From contig NC_026735.1 in NCBI RefSeq assembly GCF_000210295.1, forward strand, positions 693,749 through 757,748: a stretch of 64,000 nt of DNA, in the 5' to 3' direction. Positions 21,261-31,816 of this stretch are shown piece by piece (position 1 is the stretch's first letter; each line of letters starts with the position of its first letter). Source of the stretch: Trypanosoma brucei gambiense DAL972. Lineage: Eukaryota; Euglenozoa; Kinetoplastea; Trypanosomatida; Trypanosomatidae. The notes under the pieces were generated by a model. The model was not told the origin of the DNA and did not search any database. It worked only from the letters and a program-made list of their open reading frames with translations. The translations under genes were made by a program, and so were the position numbers.

Positions 21261-22355
21261 ATGAGCATGGACACCCGTATGGTGAGTTTTGGTTTTACGC
21301 GTGCTGCTCTCCTGTGCGGTCTTTTATTATTGCTAACTGCCGTGTGTCCGCTGCATGTGTCTGCTGCTGATGGTGATGATGGACGCGTGATTGTTAATGT
21401 TAAATCCTATTTTTCGATGGTGTACCGTGCTTTTTTCCGCAATAAAACGTACTTCGTTAGTTATGAAAACGCTGAGGCATATTGTGTTGAAAACGGTGCT
21501 GTGCTTCCTGCCGATCAAACGGAGGCGGCACACCAAAGTTTGCAGAGCGCAATAAAGCGTGTATACTCCATTTTTGTTGCTTTCAGCTACCTTGGTGGAG
21601 ATGCTGTGTACAGTAGTAGCGGAGTAATTGAGTTTAATAAACGATGTAATGCTGGAGACATTGCATCTTCCCGCTATTGTGTGTATCGTTGGAATAAGGG
21701 ATTGTTTGCAAAGGCTTTGCCTGATGGTCACGGGGTGGCGTTCTGGCATGGTTCATATGTCAAATACGACGGTGCGGCCTCAATGAATGGTTACCCATCC
21801 TTTTGGGGTAGTGAATATCCCAAGCGTGGTCAGTTGTATACCCTTTCATGGTATCATAAAGATTATGATGTGACTACCTGGTATGATGCCGAAAGTGTAG
21901 CTGGACAGCTGGTGGCAGCAAGCAACAATCCCGAGACCACAAACAAGAACTACGTTATCTTATGTGAAGTCCACGATTCTATCAGCACGACGACAACTAC
22001 AACTACAACTACCACTACAACTACAGCTGCACCTGCCTCAGGCGAAGTGCCGGAACCAACTGTGACAAAGGATGAAGAAGTTACTGTGACAACTGTGTCA
22101 TTGGAAGAGAGAAGTAATTGGCACATTATTCTTATAGCTCTAATTTCTGTTGTTTCCCTTATTGTGTTGCTACTGTTCCTTTTACGTTGGTTCTGTGATT
22201 ATAATGTTAAAAAGGAGATCATTCCCATGACGCTGCGTGAAGTTGTTGGAGAGCCGTTGTTTGTCCTGGAGCCAACACCTTTTGTTCCCCCAGAGGGTTT
22301 TGCTGCTCCTCCCTTAGCCCTGCAATATTATAACCAAATGAGAACCAGTGAATAA
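21261..22355 (+). CDS. C-type-lectin-like type I membrane protein, copy 13 (364 aa, divergent)
   Basis: The most divergent complete copy. Private sequence occurs at VKSYFSMVYRAFFRNKTYF, ENAEAYCVENGAV, SLQSAIKRVYSIFVAFSY, SSGVIEFNKRCNAGD, YDGAAS and YDAESVAGQLVAASNNPE. Between these patches it is identical to the others (LPADQTEAAHQ, RYCVYRWNKGLFAKALPDG, YPSFWGSEYPKRGQLYTLSW). All cysteines are kept. Stalk has 13 Thr, the only copy of that length. Helix and tail are standard. It may preserve an older allele not yet overwritten by conversion. Confidence 0.94.
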   Translation: MSMDTRMVSFGFTRAALLCGLLLLLTAVCPLHVSAADGDDGRVIVNVKSYFSMVYRAFFRNKTYFVSYENAEAYCVENGAVLPADQTEAAHQSLQSAIKRVYSIFVAFSYLGGDAVYSSSGVIEFNKRCNAGDIASSRYCVYRWNKGLFAKALPDGHGVAFWHGSYVKYDGAASMNGYPSFWGSEYPKRGQLYTLSWYHKDYDVTTWYDAESVAGQLVAASNNPETTNKNYVILCEVHDSISTTTTTTTTTTTTTAAPASGEVPEPTVTKDEEVTVTTVSLEERSNWHIILIALISVVSLIVLLLFLLRWFCDYNVKKEIIPMTLREVVGEPLFVLEPTPFVPPEGFAAPPLALQYYNQMRTSE

Positions 22356-23186
22356 TATTAGCGTCACATCGTGTATCACATGGGTGGTGGTTGAGTGATG
22401 TTTAGGATCAAGTGGAGTAATGAATACTGTACCGCTTTCATCCTACGTTACGGACCGTCACAATTTCTAGCTTCGTGTATTGTTTCACTTCCTATTATTA
22501 CTTTCAGTAGTGCTCAATACTTCATTGTTTCATATAATTATTACTTTTATGTTCCTAATATTAACGGTCTCCTTGTACCATGTTGGCTCTGCGAGGGACT
22601 TCCGATGTGTGGCATCGCTTTCCTCCGACCACATCATTGTTCTTTTAGTGTGTGACCCATTGGACCATCTTTACTGTTTGATGTCCCATTGTTTCGTTGT
22701 TGTTAGTGTCGATTATTTATTTCGTGTGTGGGTGTCATGTTCAGTTCGCGTTATTTCATGTTTTACTTCCATGTATATGTGGGAGGCTTGTAGGTCCTCC
22801 CTGTTACGTGTGATGTATTGCTATACGTGTAACTTGCAGCACTTAATTATTTTAACAACCTATATGAGGTTACATTAAATGAGAGTTCCATAGTGTTCAA
22901 TATCTGCGTTTTAGTTCATCCATTATGATAATAAATGTTTTGAGTACCTGTGTCTCACTAACCAATTTGTTGGGATATGTGATATGGCTGCTCTCTTCCA
23001 TTATTATTTGTGTTATCCTTTTTCATGTTTCTTGTTTATTATCCTCGAGTGTATGTGTGATTATTTGATATCTTGTGTAACTCCTTTTTCTATTATCACT
23101 GTTGCATTTCCCCTTTACTCACACGCTCTTCCCTCTTTCCCGCATATGTGTGTATTTGATAAAGTCATAAGGAAACAACACTGACA

Positions 23187-24290
23187 ATGAGCATGGACAC
23201 CCGTATGGTGAGTTTTGGTTTTACGCGTGCTGCTCTCCTGTGCGGTCTTTTATTATTGCTAACTGCCGTGTGTCCGCTGCATGTGTCTGCTGCTGATGGT
23301 GATGATGGACGTGTGATTGTTAATGTGAAGGAGTATTTCTCCATGCCTAATCGTGCATTTATTCGTGATGGGGAGTACCATGTAAGTTACTACAATGCTA
23401 ACGCATATTGTGGCGACAATGGTGCTGTGCTTCCTGCCGATCAAACGGAGGCGGCACACCAAAGTTTGCAGGATGCAATGAAGCGTGTAATTACGGGTTC
23501 GGATGCTTTCAGCTACCTTGGTGGAGATGCTGTGTACAGTAGTGGCGGGGCCATTGTGGCTAATAAGCGTTGTAAGCCTGGAGACATTGCATCTTCCCGC
23601 TATTGTGTGTATCGTTGGAATAAGGGATTGTTTGCAAAGGCTTTGCCTGATGGCTGGGGGGTGGCGTTCTGGCATGGTTCATATGTCAAATACGGTGGTG
23701 CGGCCTCAATGAATGGTTACCCATCCTTTTGGGGTAGTGAATATCCCAAGCGTGGTCAGTTGTATACCCTTTCATGGTATCATAAAGATTATGATGTGAC
23801 TACCTGGTATGATGGAAAAGATATGTCGGGACGCATAAAGTGGGCGAGTGATAATCCCGATACAAAAACTGAAAACTACGTTATCTTATGTGAAGTCCAC
23901 GATTCTATCAGCACGACGACAACCACAACAACTACAACTACAACTACCACTACAACTACAGCTGCACCTGCCTCAGGCGTAGTACCGGAACCAACTGTGA
24001 CAAAGGATGAAGAAGTTACTGTAACAACTGCGTCATTGGAAGAGAGAAGTAATTGGCACATTATTCTCATAGCTCTAATTTCTGTTGTTTCCCTTATTGT
24101 GTTGCTGCTTTTCCTTTTACGTTGGTTCTGTGATTATAATGTTAAAAAGGAGATCATTCCCATGACGCTGCGTGAAGTTGTTGGAGAGCCGTTGTTTGTC
24201 CTGGAGCCAACACCTTTCGTTCCCCCAGAGGGTTTTGCTGCTCCTCCCTTAGCCCTGCAATATTATAACCAAATGAGAACCAGTGAATAA
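23187..24290 (+). CDS. C-type-lectin-like type I membrane protein, copy 14 (367 aa)
   Basis: The protein is identical to copies 4 and 11. Its upstream spacer has the extra T (CCTTTTTCATG) found before copies 9, 10 and 13, whereas copies 4 and 11 have the shorter form. The conversion tract that made the coding regions identical therefore did not include the upstream flank. Confidence 0.94.
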   Translation: MSMDTRMVSFGFTRAALLCGLLLLLTAVCPLHVSAADGDDGRVIVNVKEYFSMPNRAFIRDGEYHVSYYNANAYCGDNGAVLPADQTEAAHQSLQDAMKRVITGSDAFSYLGGDAVYSSGGAIVANKRCKPGDIASSRYCVYRWNKGLFAKALPDGWGVAFWHGSYVKYGGAASMNGYPSFWGSEYPKRGQLYTLSWYHKDYDVTTWYDGKDMSGRIKWASDNPDTKTENYVILCEVHDSISTTTTTTTTTTTTTTTTAAPASGVVPEPTVTKDEEVTVTTASLEERSNWHIILIALISVVSLIVLLLFLLRWFCDYNVKKEIIPMTLREVVGEPLFVLEPTPFVPPEGFAAPPLALQYYNQMRTSE

Positions 24291-25120
24291 TATTAGCGTC
24301 ACATCGTGTATCACATGGGTGGTGGTTGAGTGATGTTTAGGATCAAGTGGAGTAATGAATACTGTACCGCTTTCATCCTACGTTACGGACCGTCACAATT
24401 TCTAGCTTCGTGTATTGTTTCACTTCCTATTATTACTTTCAGTAGTGCTCAATACTTCATTGTTTCATATAATTATTACTTTTATGTTCCTAATATTAAC
24501 GGTCTCCTTGTACCATGTTGGCTCTGCGAGGGACTTCCGATGTGTGGCATCGCTTTCCTCCGACCACATCATTGTTCTTTTAGTGTGTGACCCATTGGAC
24601 CATCTTTACTGTTTGATGTCCCATTGTTTCGTTGTTGTTAGTGTTGATTATTTATTTCGTGTGTGGGTGTCATGTTCAGTTCGCGTTATTTCATGTTTTA
24701 CTTCCATGTATATGTGGGAGGCTTGTAGGTCCTCCCTGTTACGTGTGATGTATTGCTATACGTGTAACTTGCAGCACTTAATTATTTTAACAACCTATAT
24801 GAGGTTACATTAAATGAGAGTTCCATAGTGTTCAATATCTGCGTTTTAGTTCATCCATTATGATAATAAATGTTTTGAGTACCTGTGTCTCACTAACCAA
24901 TTTGTTGGGATATGTGATATGGCTGCTCTCTTCCATTATTATTTGTGTTATCCTTTTCATGTTTCTTGTTTATTATCCTCGAGTGTATGTGTGATTATTT
25001 GATATCTTGTGTAACTCCTTTTTCTATTGTCGCTGTTGCATTTCCCCTTTACTCACACGCTCTTCCCTCTTTCCCGCATATGTGTGTATTTGATAAAGTC
25101 ATAAGGAAACAACACTGACA

Positions 25121-26224
25121 ATGAGCATGGACACCCGTATGGTGAGTTTTGGTTTTACGCGTGCTGCTCTCCTGTGCGGTCTTTTATTATTGCTGACTGC
25201 CGTGTGTCCGCTGCATGTGTCTGCTGCTGATGGTGATGATGGACGTGTGATTGTTAATGTGAAGGAGTATTTCTCCATGCCTAATCGTGCATTTATTCGT
25301 GATGGGGAGTACCATGTAAGTTACTACAATGCTAACGCATATTGTGGCGACAATGGTGCTGTGCTTCCTGCCGATCAAACGGAGGCGGCACACCAAAGTT
25401 TGCAGGATGCAATGAAGCGTGTAATTACGGGTTCGGATGCTTTCAGCTACCTTGGTGGAGATGCTGTGTACAGTAGTGGCGGAGTAATTGAAGCTGATAA
25501 GCGTTGTAAGCCTGGAGACATTGCATCTTCCCGCTATTGTGTGTATCGTTGGAATAAGGGATTGTTTGCAAAGGCTTTGCCTGATGGCTGGGGGGTGGCG
25601 TTCTGGCATGGTTCATATGTCAAATACGGTGGTGCGGCCTCAATGAATGGTTACCCATCCTTTTGGGGTAGTGAATATCCCAAGCGTGGTCAGTTGTATA
25701 CCCTTTCATGGTATCATAAAGATTATGATGTGACTACCTGGTATGATGGAAAAGATATGTCGGGACGCATAAAGTGGGCGAGTGATAATCCCGATACAAA
25801 AACTGAAAACTACGTTATCTTATGTGAAGTCCACGATTCTATCAGCACGACGACAACCACAACAACTACAACTACAACTACCACTACAACTACAGCTGCA
25901 CCTGCCTCAGGCGTAGTACCGGAACCAACTGTGACAAAGGATGAAGAAGTTACTGTAACAACTGCGTCATTGGAAGAGAGAAGTAATTGGCACATTATTC
26001 TCATAGCTCTAATTTCTGTTGTTTCCCTTATTGTGTTGCTGCTTTTCCTTTTACGTTGGTTCTGTGATTATAATGTTAAAAAGGAGATCATTCCCATGAC
26101 GCTGCGTGAAGTTGTTGGAGAGCCGTTGTTTGTCCTGGAGCCAACACCTTTCGTTCCCCCAGAGGGTTTTGCTGCTCCTCCCTTAGCCCTGCAATATTAT
26201 AACCAAATGAGAACCAGTGAATAA
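25121..26224 (+). CDS. C-type-lectin-like type I membrane protein, copy 15 (367 aa, last of array)
   Basis: Complete. Identical to copy 4 except for GGVIEADK in place of GGAIVANK. It is the 3'-terminal gene of the array; its 3' flank is normal for about 500 bp and then diverges at 26725. No further copy or fragment of the coding region is seen downstream. Confidence 0.94.
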   Translation: MSMDTRMVSFGFTRAALLCGLLLLLTAVCPLHVSAADGDDGRVIVNVKEYFSMPNRAFIRDGEYHVSYYNANAYCGDNGAVLPADQTEAAHQSLQDAMKRVITGSDAFSYLGGDAVYSSGGVIEADKRCKPGDIASSRYCVYRWNKGLFAKALPDGWGVAFWHGSYVKYGGAASMNGYPSFWGSEYPKRGQLYTLSWYHKDYDVTTWYDGKDMSGRIKWASDNPDTKTENYVILCEVHDSISTTTTTTTTTTTTTTTTAAPASGVVPEPTVTKDEEVTVTTASLEERSNWHIILIALISVVSLIVLLLFLLRWFCDYNVKKEIIPMTLREVVGEPLFVLEPTPFVPPEGFAAPPLALQYYNQMRTSE

Positions 26225-26724
26225 TATTAGCGTCACATCGTGTATCACATGGGTGGTGGTTGAGTGATGTTTAGGATCAAGTGGAGTAATGAATACTGTA
26301 CCGCTTTCATCCTACGTTACGGACCGTCACAATTTCTAGCTTCGTGTATTGTTTCACTTCCTATTATTACTTTCAGTAGTGCTCAATACTTCATTGTTTC
26401 ATATAATTATTACTTTTATGTTCCTAATATTAACGGTCTCCTTGTACCATGTTGGCTCTGCGAGGGACTTCCGATGTGTGGCATCGCTTTCCTCCGACCA
26501 CATCATTGTTCTTTTAGTGTGTGACCCATTGGACCATCTTTACTGTTTGATGTCCCATTGTTTCGTTGTTGTTAGTGTTGATTATTTATTTCGTGTGTGG
26601 GTGTCATGTTCAGTTCGCGTTATTTCATGTTTTACTTCCATGTATATGTGGGAGGCTTGTAGGTCCTCCCTGTTACGTGTGATGTATTGCTATACGTGTA
26701 ACTTGCAGCACTTAATTATTTTAA

Positions 26725-26870
26725 AAACGTGTACGAGGCTGTGTTAAACGAGAGTTCCATAGTGTTCAGTGTTTGCGGTTTAGTTTGTTCACTATGATAA
26801 TAAATGTTGTGTGTACCTGTGTCTCTAACCAATTTGTTGGGATATGTGTTATGGCTGCTCTCTTCTATCC
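26725..26870 (+). repeat. Diverged end of the last spacer (array boundary)
   Basis: From 26725 the spacer suddenly differs from the other copies by many substitutions (TTAAAAACGTGTACGAGG for TTAACAACCTATATGAGG) yet remains alignable to about GCTGCTCTCTTCTATC near 26870. Inside the array the same stretch is nearly invariant, so this marks where sequence homogenisation stops. Confidence 0.8.
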
Positions 26871-28621
26871 TTGTTTGTTGTGCTGTGCTCCCTGATTTTT
26901 TTTTCGATCTCTGTTTTTTTTTTCATATTTTAAAATATTGGTTTATATATATTCAATCTAAGTATATTGTCTTGTTGAGCTTTCTCTGGTTTTCTCTTTT
27001 TTTTTTTTGTGAAGGTTACTGATTAATTTGTCTTTTATCATGTCCATGGAGGATGCCGTCGTCGGTGTGCATGCACTGTCCTTGGTGTGATGCATGTCTT
27101 TGTAACTGCTAACACTTTTAGGTTGTCGTTTTGTTTTGCGTGTGTTGTCTTTATGGGATAATACATTGCTTCATCTACAGTTGTTTGTGGCCATGTTGAA
27201 GAGCGTAGAGCAATGATAATGTTACAAATTCCGCGCAGAGACATGGGTGTAAAAAGCATCTGTAAAATGTCACAACAAGGAATCGGCTGCAATGCGCGGT
27301 GGCCCATAAAACCATGTGATGACGTGTGTGTGAATGTGTGCAGGAAAGAGAGTGCACATGCCTCGGGATCATGCATGCTGGCACCTTTTAATTCCGTGAA
27401 AACAGCAAGAAGATAAAGCAAAACGAAAGATCTGAGGCCGCCGGATTTAACACTTCGGCCATGTGAGGAAGCAGAGAAGCACAAAAAGGGCATCGGGGGA
27501 TTCACAAAAGGGACCACCAAAGTCGCAGGTCATCTCATCCATTTGTCCCAAAATGTCCCCGCCACGGGGAGCAATGCGAGACAAAGATCTGCTTTACCTG
27601 CATATTTCGCCTACGTTTTGCAATCGTGTTGTCGCTCAGCGGCTAACCTAACGATAAAAGCGCATCAATGGGAAAGGAAAGGAGCATGGAAAGCGCTCCT
27701 AAAAGGAAGCAAGGCACAGATAGCGTACAGAGGGAACAACAGCTGCCACATATATATGGTAAATTGTTTGAACAAAGGCAATCACTATGGGAACGCATGC
27801 CACAACATGTCTTGGGTAATCTCTCAGGCGATCCTTTAGAAGCAAAAGGGAGACCTGTCTGAAGAAACGTTGGAGAGCAAAGAAAGGAAAAAGATTAAAT
27901 TGACCCTTTCGTCCACCGAGTGTGCTGACTGGGTGAACGGTTGAGGAAACGCAACGAGACACGGGTCGCTCAAACCGGGGCAGGCAGAAAATTTCCCCGA
28001 AAACCCACAGGACAAATCACCAGGAAAATAAGGCAGGGAGGTGGAATGTCATATGTGCCCGAGGAAGTTGCAGAGAAAGGGGGAATTGGCAGGCTACAAG
28101 TGCAACAAACCGAATCACCGTGTCAAAAACCGATGACATGGTCATGCGAACAAGTTGAAACCAAAGTTCCCCATTCACCGCAACACCAGTGCCCAATAAT
28201 CACTGCGTGGAGAGAAAATGAAGTGAAAATTTGATTCCTATTTTGTAAGTGGCTGGCACGTTTCTCATGCATGCTCTTCAAGACGGAAGGCTCTGAACTG
28301 AACACAGAAGTGCAGCATCCTTATTTTACTAAAAGCACGAACCCAAGCAGGAGTGGGCGGGGATCTGCGTCAGCTGAAACTGTTATATCAAGAATCGCAA
28401 TCAAATCAGACGTTGCTGCACTGCTATTGATAGTGGGAACAGGCCAAACAGCGTAGTGGGTGCAGCGGCAACGCACAAGAAACATGAAGCGAAAAGGGGG
28501 ATTAGGGAAATGTTGGACGAGGCCCAACTGGGGAACGTGCGGGTTAAAAGCACAGTGAAGCTAGGAAAGGGGGGAAAATAGACTGCCTACCGGAACCGAG
28601 ATAAACAAACAAAGGGGAGGA
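26871..28621. other. Gene-poor stretch between array and RHS relic
   Basis: T-rich low-complexity DNA with several T runs to about 27010, then mixed sequence with only short ORFs. I looked for the N-terminal half and P-loop of an RHS protein here and did not find a convincing match. One short open stretch at 27668-27862 (ESAPKRKQ and following) has the basic flavour of an RHS N-terminus, but that is too weak to annotate. Confidence 0.5.
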
Positions 28622-29798
28622 GTGCATGTTATAGCTAACTCCTTTACCACGAGTGAAATGAAAGCCCCTTTCGCATTGAAGAGAAGCGTATGGTTTCCAG
28701 ACATTGCAGATAAACAGTTGGAAGAAGCTTGGCACAAATTCGAGGAGCGAGTGGAGGAGGTTGGAGCTTTCCCTCGTTACGTATTCGAAGAAGGTCCTTA
28801 CTTTAAACGTAAGGCGGAGGTTGCTTTTGCGCTGGAAAATATCGAAACCCGTGAACAGCGCCGTTTGTATGTCAAGGTTTTACGAGACGGCAAATGGAAT
28901 GAAAGTTTCGCACTACACTGCTTCGTAAAGAATGCTCGCGTACGTGGTGAAGGAGGTATCGAAGGTTTTGTATGCATATCGCGCTCCAAATCCCTGCGGC
29001 GAAAGATAATTCACAGGTTAGCCAAAATACAGCGAGACGGCCATCGTTATCATAGAGGATTTGTTTCTTGCGACACGCTTCCCTTCTGGTTTGAGGATGA
29101 TTGTGTCGAGGGTCCTGAATTTCCAGATCCATTGCGTGTGTTTGTTAAAATGATCAAACCTCCACCCATAGTAGAGTGGGCGAAAAAGAAAGCAAGATAA
29201 ATGTGGAAGCATTTTGGGACAAGTTAAAGAGAAGTTTCTGAAATTTGGTAAAGCAAAGGAGCTTCCAGAAGCACGAGGAGCGATAATAAATTCCACGGAA
29301 TCTATGCAACTTTACAGACCGCGACCTCGTTTTCCTGTGTTCGATGCCCTTGCTGTTGTGGATGGTAAAATGCCTACGGATGGCAAAGGGAGGAACAAAA
29401 AGAGGACAATGGTGATGTTTCAATGCACAGTTGCCGGCCGTCATGATATCACAACAGAAGCTGTCGTGAGAATGCTGAAAGGACTTGCTCCTCCAACGAG
29501 TCGCGAGAATGAAGCGGCACTTCGGAGAGGTCTGATAAATAAGTTTGACTGGGAAATGATTTATGTGCAACAAGCTGGCGCCGAGCCAATCAGAGACAAA
29601 CAGCGGTGCCAATACAAAGGCGGTTCGGATAGGGATTCCGACTACAGTTTTGCCAAGAAGTTTTGGGATGAAAATGTTAAACAGTACATTGTGAAGTTTG
29701 ATGCCAGTGTTGTCGCCGCACTGGACTTGGCGCTTATGCAGAAAGAAGCATGTTGCTCCGATAACAGCGAAAGAGAAGAAAATGATGCAGATGAATAA
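28622..29798 (+). pseudogene. Retrotransposon hot spot (RHS) protein, 3' part, frameshifted
   Basis: Two open frames in succession match the C-terminal half of RHS proteins. The first (28622-29200; the first ATG is at 28658) reads LEEAWHKFEERVEEVGAFPR, a variant of the RHS segment ending in GxxPR, then VLRDGKWNESFALH and VRGEGGIEGFV. The second, in another frame from about 29205 to 29798, has FPVFDALAVVDGK, DWEMIYVQQAG and KQRCQ, matching the FPVFDAF, MSWEMIYVQHAD and RQRC landmarks of the family. A frame change near 29200 separates them, and the first frame ends there in TAA. The N-terminal half with the P-loop is absent. RHS genes are typical of trypanosome subtelomeres and strand-switch sites and are often pseudogenes. 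Family assignment is strong; whether a short product is made is unknown. Confidence 0.85.
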
Positions 29799-31309
29799 AG
29801 GAGTAGGTGTAGTTGTGCAACACTAAGAGCAGGAGTAGGAAGAGGAAGAGGTGAAGGGAGCAAAGGATTTTGCTTCAAAATCTGAAATGGCAGTTTGTGT
29901 CCTTCTTCTTCGGTCCGGATGCGTGTGCCCACGACCGGATGCCATCTCGAAGCGGGTTACGTCCCTTCGAGGGCGCCCTTCAGCACCTTTTCGGAATTCA
30001 TTGAAACAAACGCTAGAGAAGGAATGGGGAAGCCGAGGATTAGCAGCGCCCCCCCCCCCCCCGTGGGCAAGCGGCAAGGAGCCCCAAACCTTAACTTTCT
30101 CAAACTCCCCAGGCGGAGGCACTTTGAATAAGAGCCCGCTGCTTTAAGGGTTGCGGTGGGTGGGTCGTTTCATCGCGGCTTCGCGCAAATTTACCCGTGC
30201 GAGTTGAAAGCGAACGTGCATTCATTCACTTTAAGCCGAGGTGCGCCAGTTTGCGTAATGTAACGCGGTGTAAGGATTCCCAATGGGCAAGGAAGGTATA
30301 ATTGTGGCGTGTGGGGGATATGCGCGCATTGAAACCGTCCCTATCCGTTCCCAGCACCTGTTGCCTAACACATTTAGGGGTCCGCCGCTGGTTTGCCTTG
30401 TTTTCCCACTTTAAGCCATATCATGGCCACAACATCCCTCCCCGACGCTTTAAACTGGCAGGCGTGTTGCTTCAGTACCGTCACCGATCAACTAGCGGGT
30501 TGCATGGGGATCCGGCAAGCACCGAAAGCAACTGCGCGCTCGCGCCCACGAGGAATCGGGCTCGGAGAGTTCCCATTGTCGCCAGATGCCGGCGGTATTG
30601 CGTGCGGTCACTGTGGCCGCCGGGTGTGGCCGACCACCGCCACACCCATGTCATGAAGAAGATTCTGGTTTTTTCCTTCCCATTAGCGAGGTACCGACGG
30701 AACCCCTTCTTGAAATAGTCCCGCCACTTTGGTTGAGGACAAGTTGTTAGCTTTCGGCAAAGCACGTTAAGGTCCCGTGCGTTCCTTTTTCACACCCCGT
30801 GAGTGAAGGGAGTGTTGCGGGGAACCGGTAGACCGCACCTCCAGTGCACGGTGGGCGGGGCGCCGTTGGACGCAAAAAATTGGTTCTCTGGTTTTCCCCC
30901 TCCCCCTTCCGAGACGTCTGCGTTGAGAAGGCGTTGAACAATCCTCATAATCGCGTCCCAGAAACCATTTTCGGCTCTCTGAGGATCCGGTGCGTTGAGT
31001 ACGGTTCCGGAACGCCCGGAAGGCGTCGTTTATCTCCTCGCTGCCCTATCGTCGCACACGGGCTCGACTGCCACTCCCTCGTATCCATTATGCTCCTGCT
31101 ACCCTTGTAATCTTTCGGTCTACATCACAGGTAAAACAATCGCGGAGACGATAGCTGCTTCCCATCGCAAGTCACAACAACGCGCCGCTGTCCGAGCGCT
31201 GGGTGTCAGTGGGCGTTTGCACCACTGCGTCCGAAGCCCTAGAGGACATGGTGGTAAGACCACTCGGGCAACAGGGCGGGGAGTTACGGCCCACACATAC
31301 CTGCAGTGC

Positions 31310-31449
31310 TGCGGGGAGGGGGGAGGGGAGGAAACACCGATTCCCCACGGGGGCGCCTCCTTTTTTGGCACCACCGTCTTGGGGACAGCCAAAACAGCCG
31401 TTGCGCCCCCGTGGGGAATCGGTGTTTCCTCCCCTCCACCCTTCCCGCA
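31310..31449. repeat. Long inverted repeat (47-nt arms) at convergent junction
   Basis: The left arm 31310-31356 and right arm 31403-31449 are reverse complements with two mismatches; the inner 33 positions or so are perfect (ACACCGATTCCCCACGGGGG and its complement). The 46-nt spacer contains a further pairing TTTTGGC / GCCAAAA. The element would form a strong hairpin or cruciform. The right arm runs straight into an assembly gap. Confidence 0.85.
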
Positions 31450-31487
31450 NNNNNNNNNNNNNNNNNNNNNNNNNNNNNNNNNNNNNN
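31450..31487. other. Assembly gap (38 N)
   Basis: N run directly at the edge of the inverted repeat, followed by a short CA repeat. Strong secondary structure is a likely reason for the break. Confidence 0.98.
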
Positions 31488-31816
31488 CCCTCCCACACAC
31501 ACACACATCCCACAACAACCCCCTGGGTGCTCGAGTGCACGTTAGCTTCCAAGTGGCCGGGCTGGACTAGCACAAGGTGTAGCCGACTCCTCCCAAGGGT
31601 TTTTAAAAAAAAAATAGCGACCCCGAATCTTCAGCGCATTCTTCACTCCTCACAACACCGGGGAGTCCTGAGGGGTCAAAAACTAGCTTCAGGTACGCAG
31701 TAAGGAAGAAACAACGGAGGAAAATAGAGTTACGATGTTTCCACGATACCAAGCACGGTATCGTCCAGCATGGTTGAAAGCGGCAGCCAAAGAAAAAAAC
31801 GCAGCGACCCACGATG

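Larger units (their letters stand above)
1..26870 (+). repeat. Tandem array of 15 C-type-lectin-like surface protein genes
   Basis: Head-to-tail units of 1,922-1,934 bp, each a 1.09-1.10 kb coding region plus about 830 bp of intergenic DNA. Start-to-start spacings are 1934, 1922, 1923 and 1926 bp; most of the difference comes from 12 versus 16 threonine codons in the stalk. Copies at 5141, 17404 and 23187 encode identical proteins, as do copies at 1808 and 9714. Two units are broken by runs of N, so the true copy number is probably higher. The array starts before the window and its homology fades out between 26725 and 26870. Confidence 0.95.
29799..31816. other. Convergent strand-switch region
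   Basis: Plus-strand genes end at 29798 and minus-strand genes end at 31817, so transcription converges here. The DNA is GC-richer than the array and has a run of 14 C (30049-30062), no credible ORF and no tRNA that I could fold. CTTTAAGCC occurs at about 30229 and 30412. In trypanosomes such regions are transcription termination sites; that role here is inferred from gene direction. Confidence 0.65.

Noticed and set aside
1..26870. CRISPR-like or satellite interpretation of the regular array
   Set aside because: Units are ~1.93 kb, protein-coding and intact; the organism is a eukaryote. It is a tandem gene family.
27038..27520. 160-codon minus-strand ORF
   Set aside because: It opens with TTG rather than ATG, has no recognisable motif, and lies in otherwise non-coding DNA on the opposite strand to its neighbours.
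30220..30430. CTTTAAGCC recurring near 30229 and 30412
   Set aside because: Only two exact copies with unrelated flanks; not enough to call a repeat family.
29851..31700. Several 90-190-codon ORFs in the strand-switch region
   Set aside because: They read GC-rich repeats, the inverted repeat and an N gap in multiple frames on both strands, with no coherent protein.
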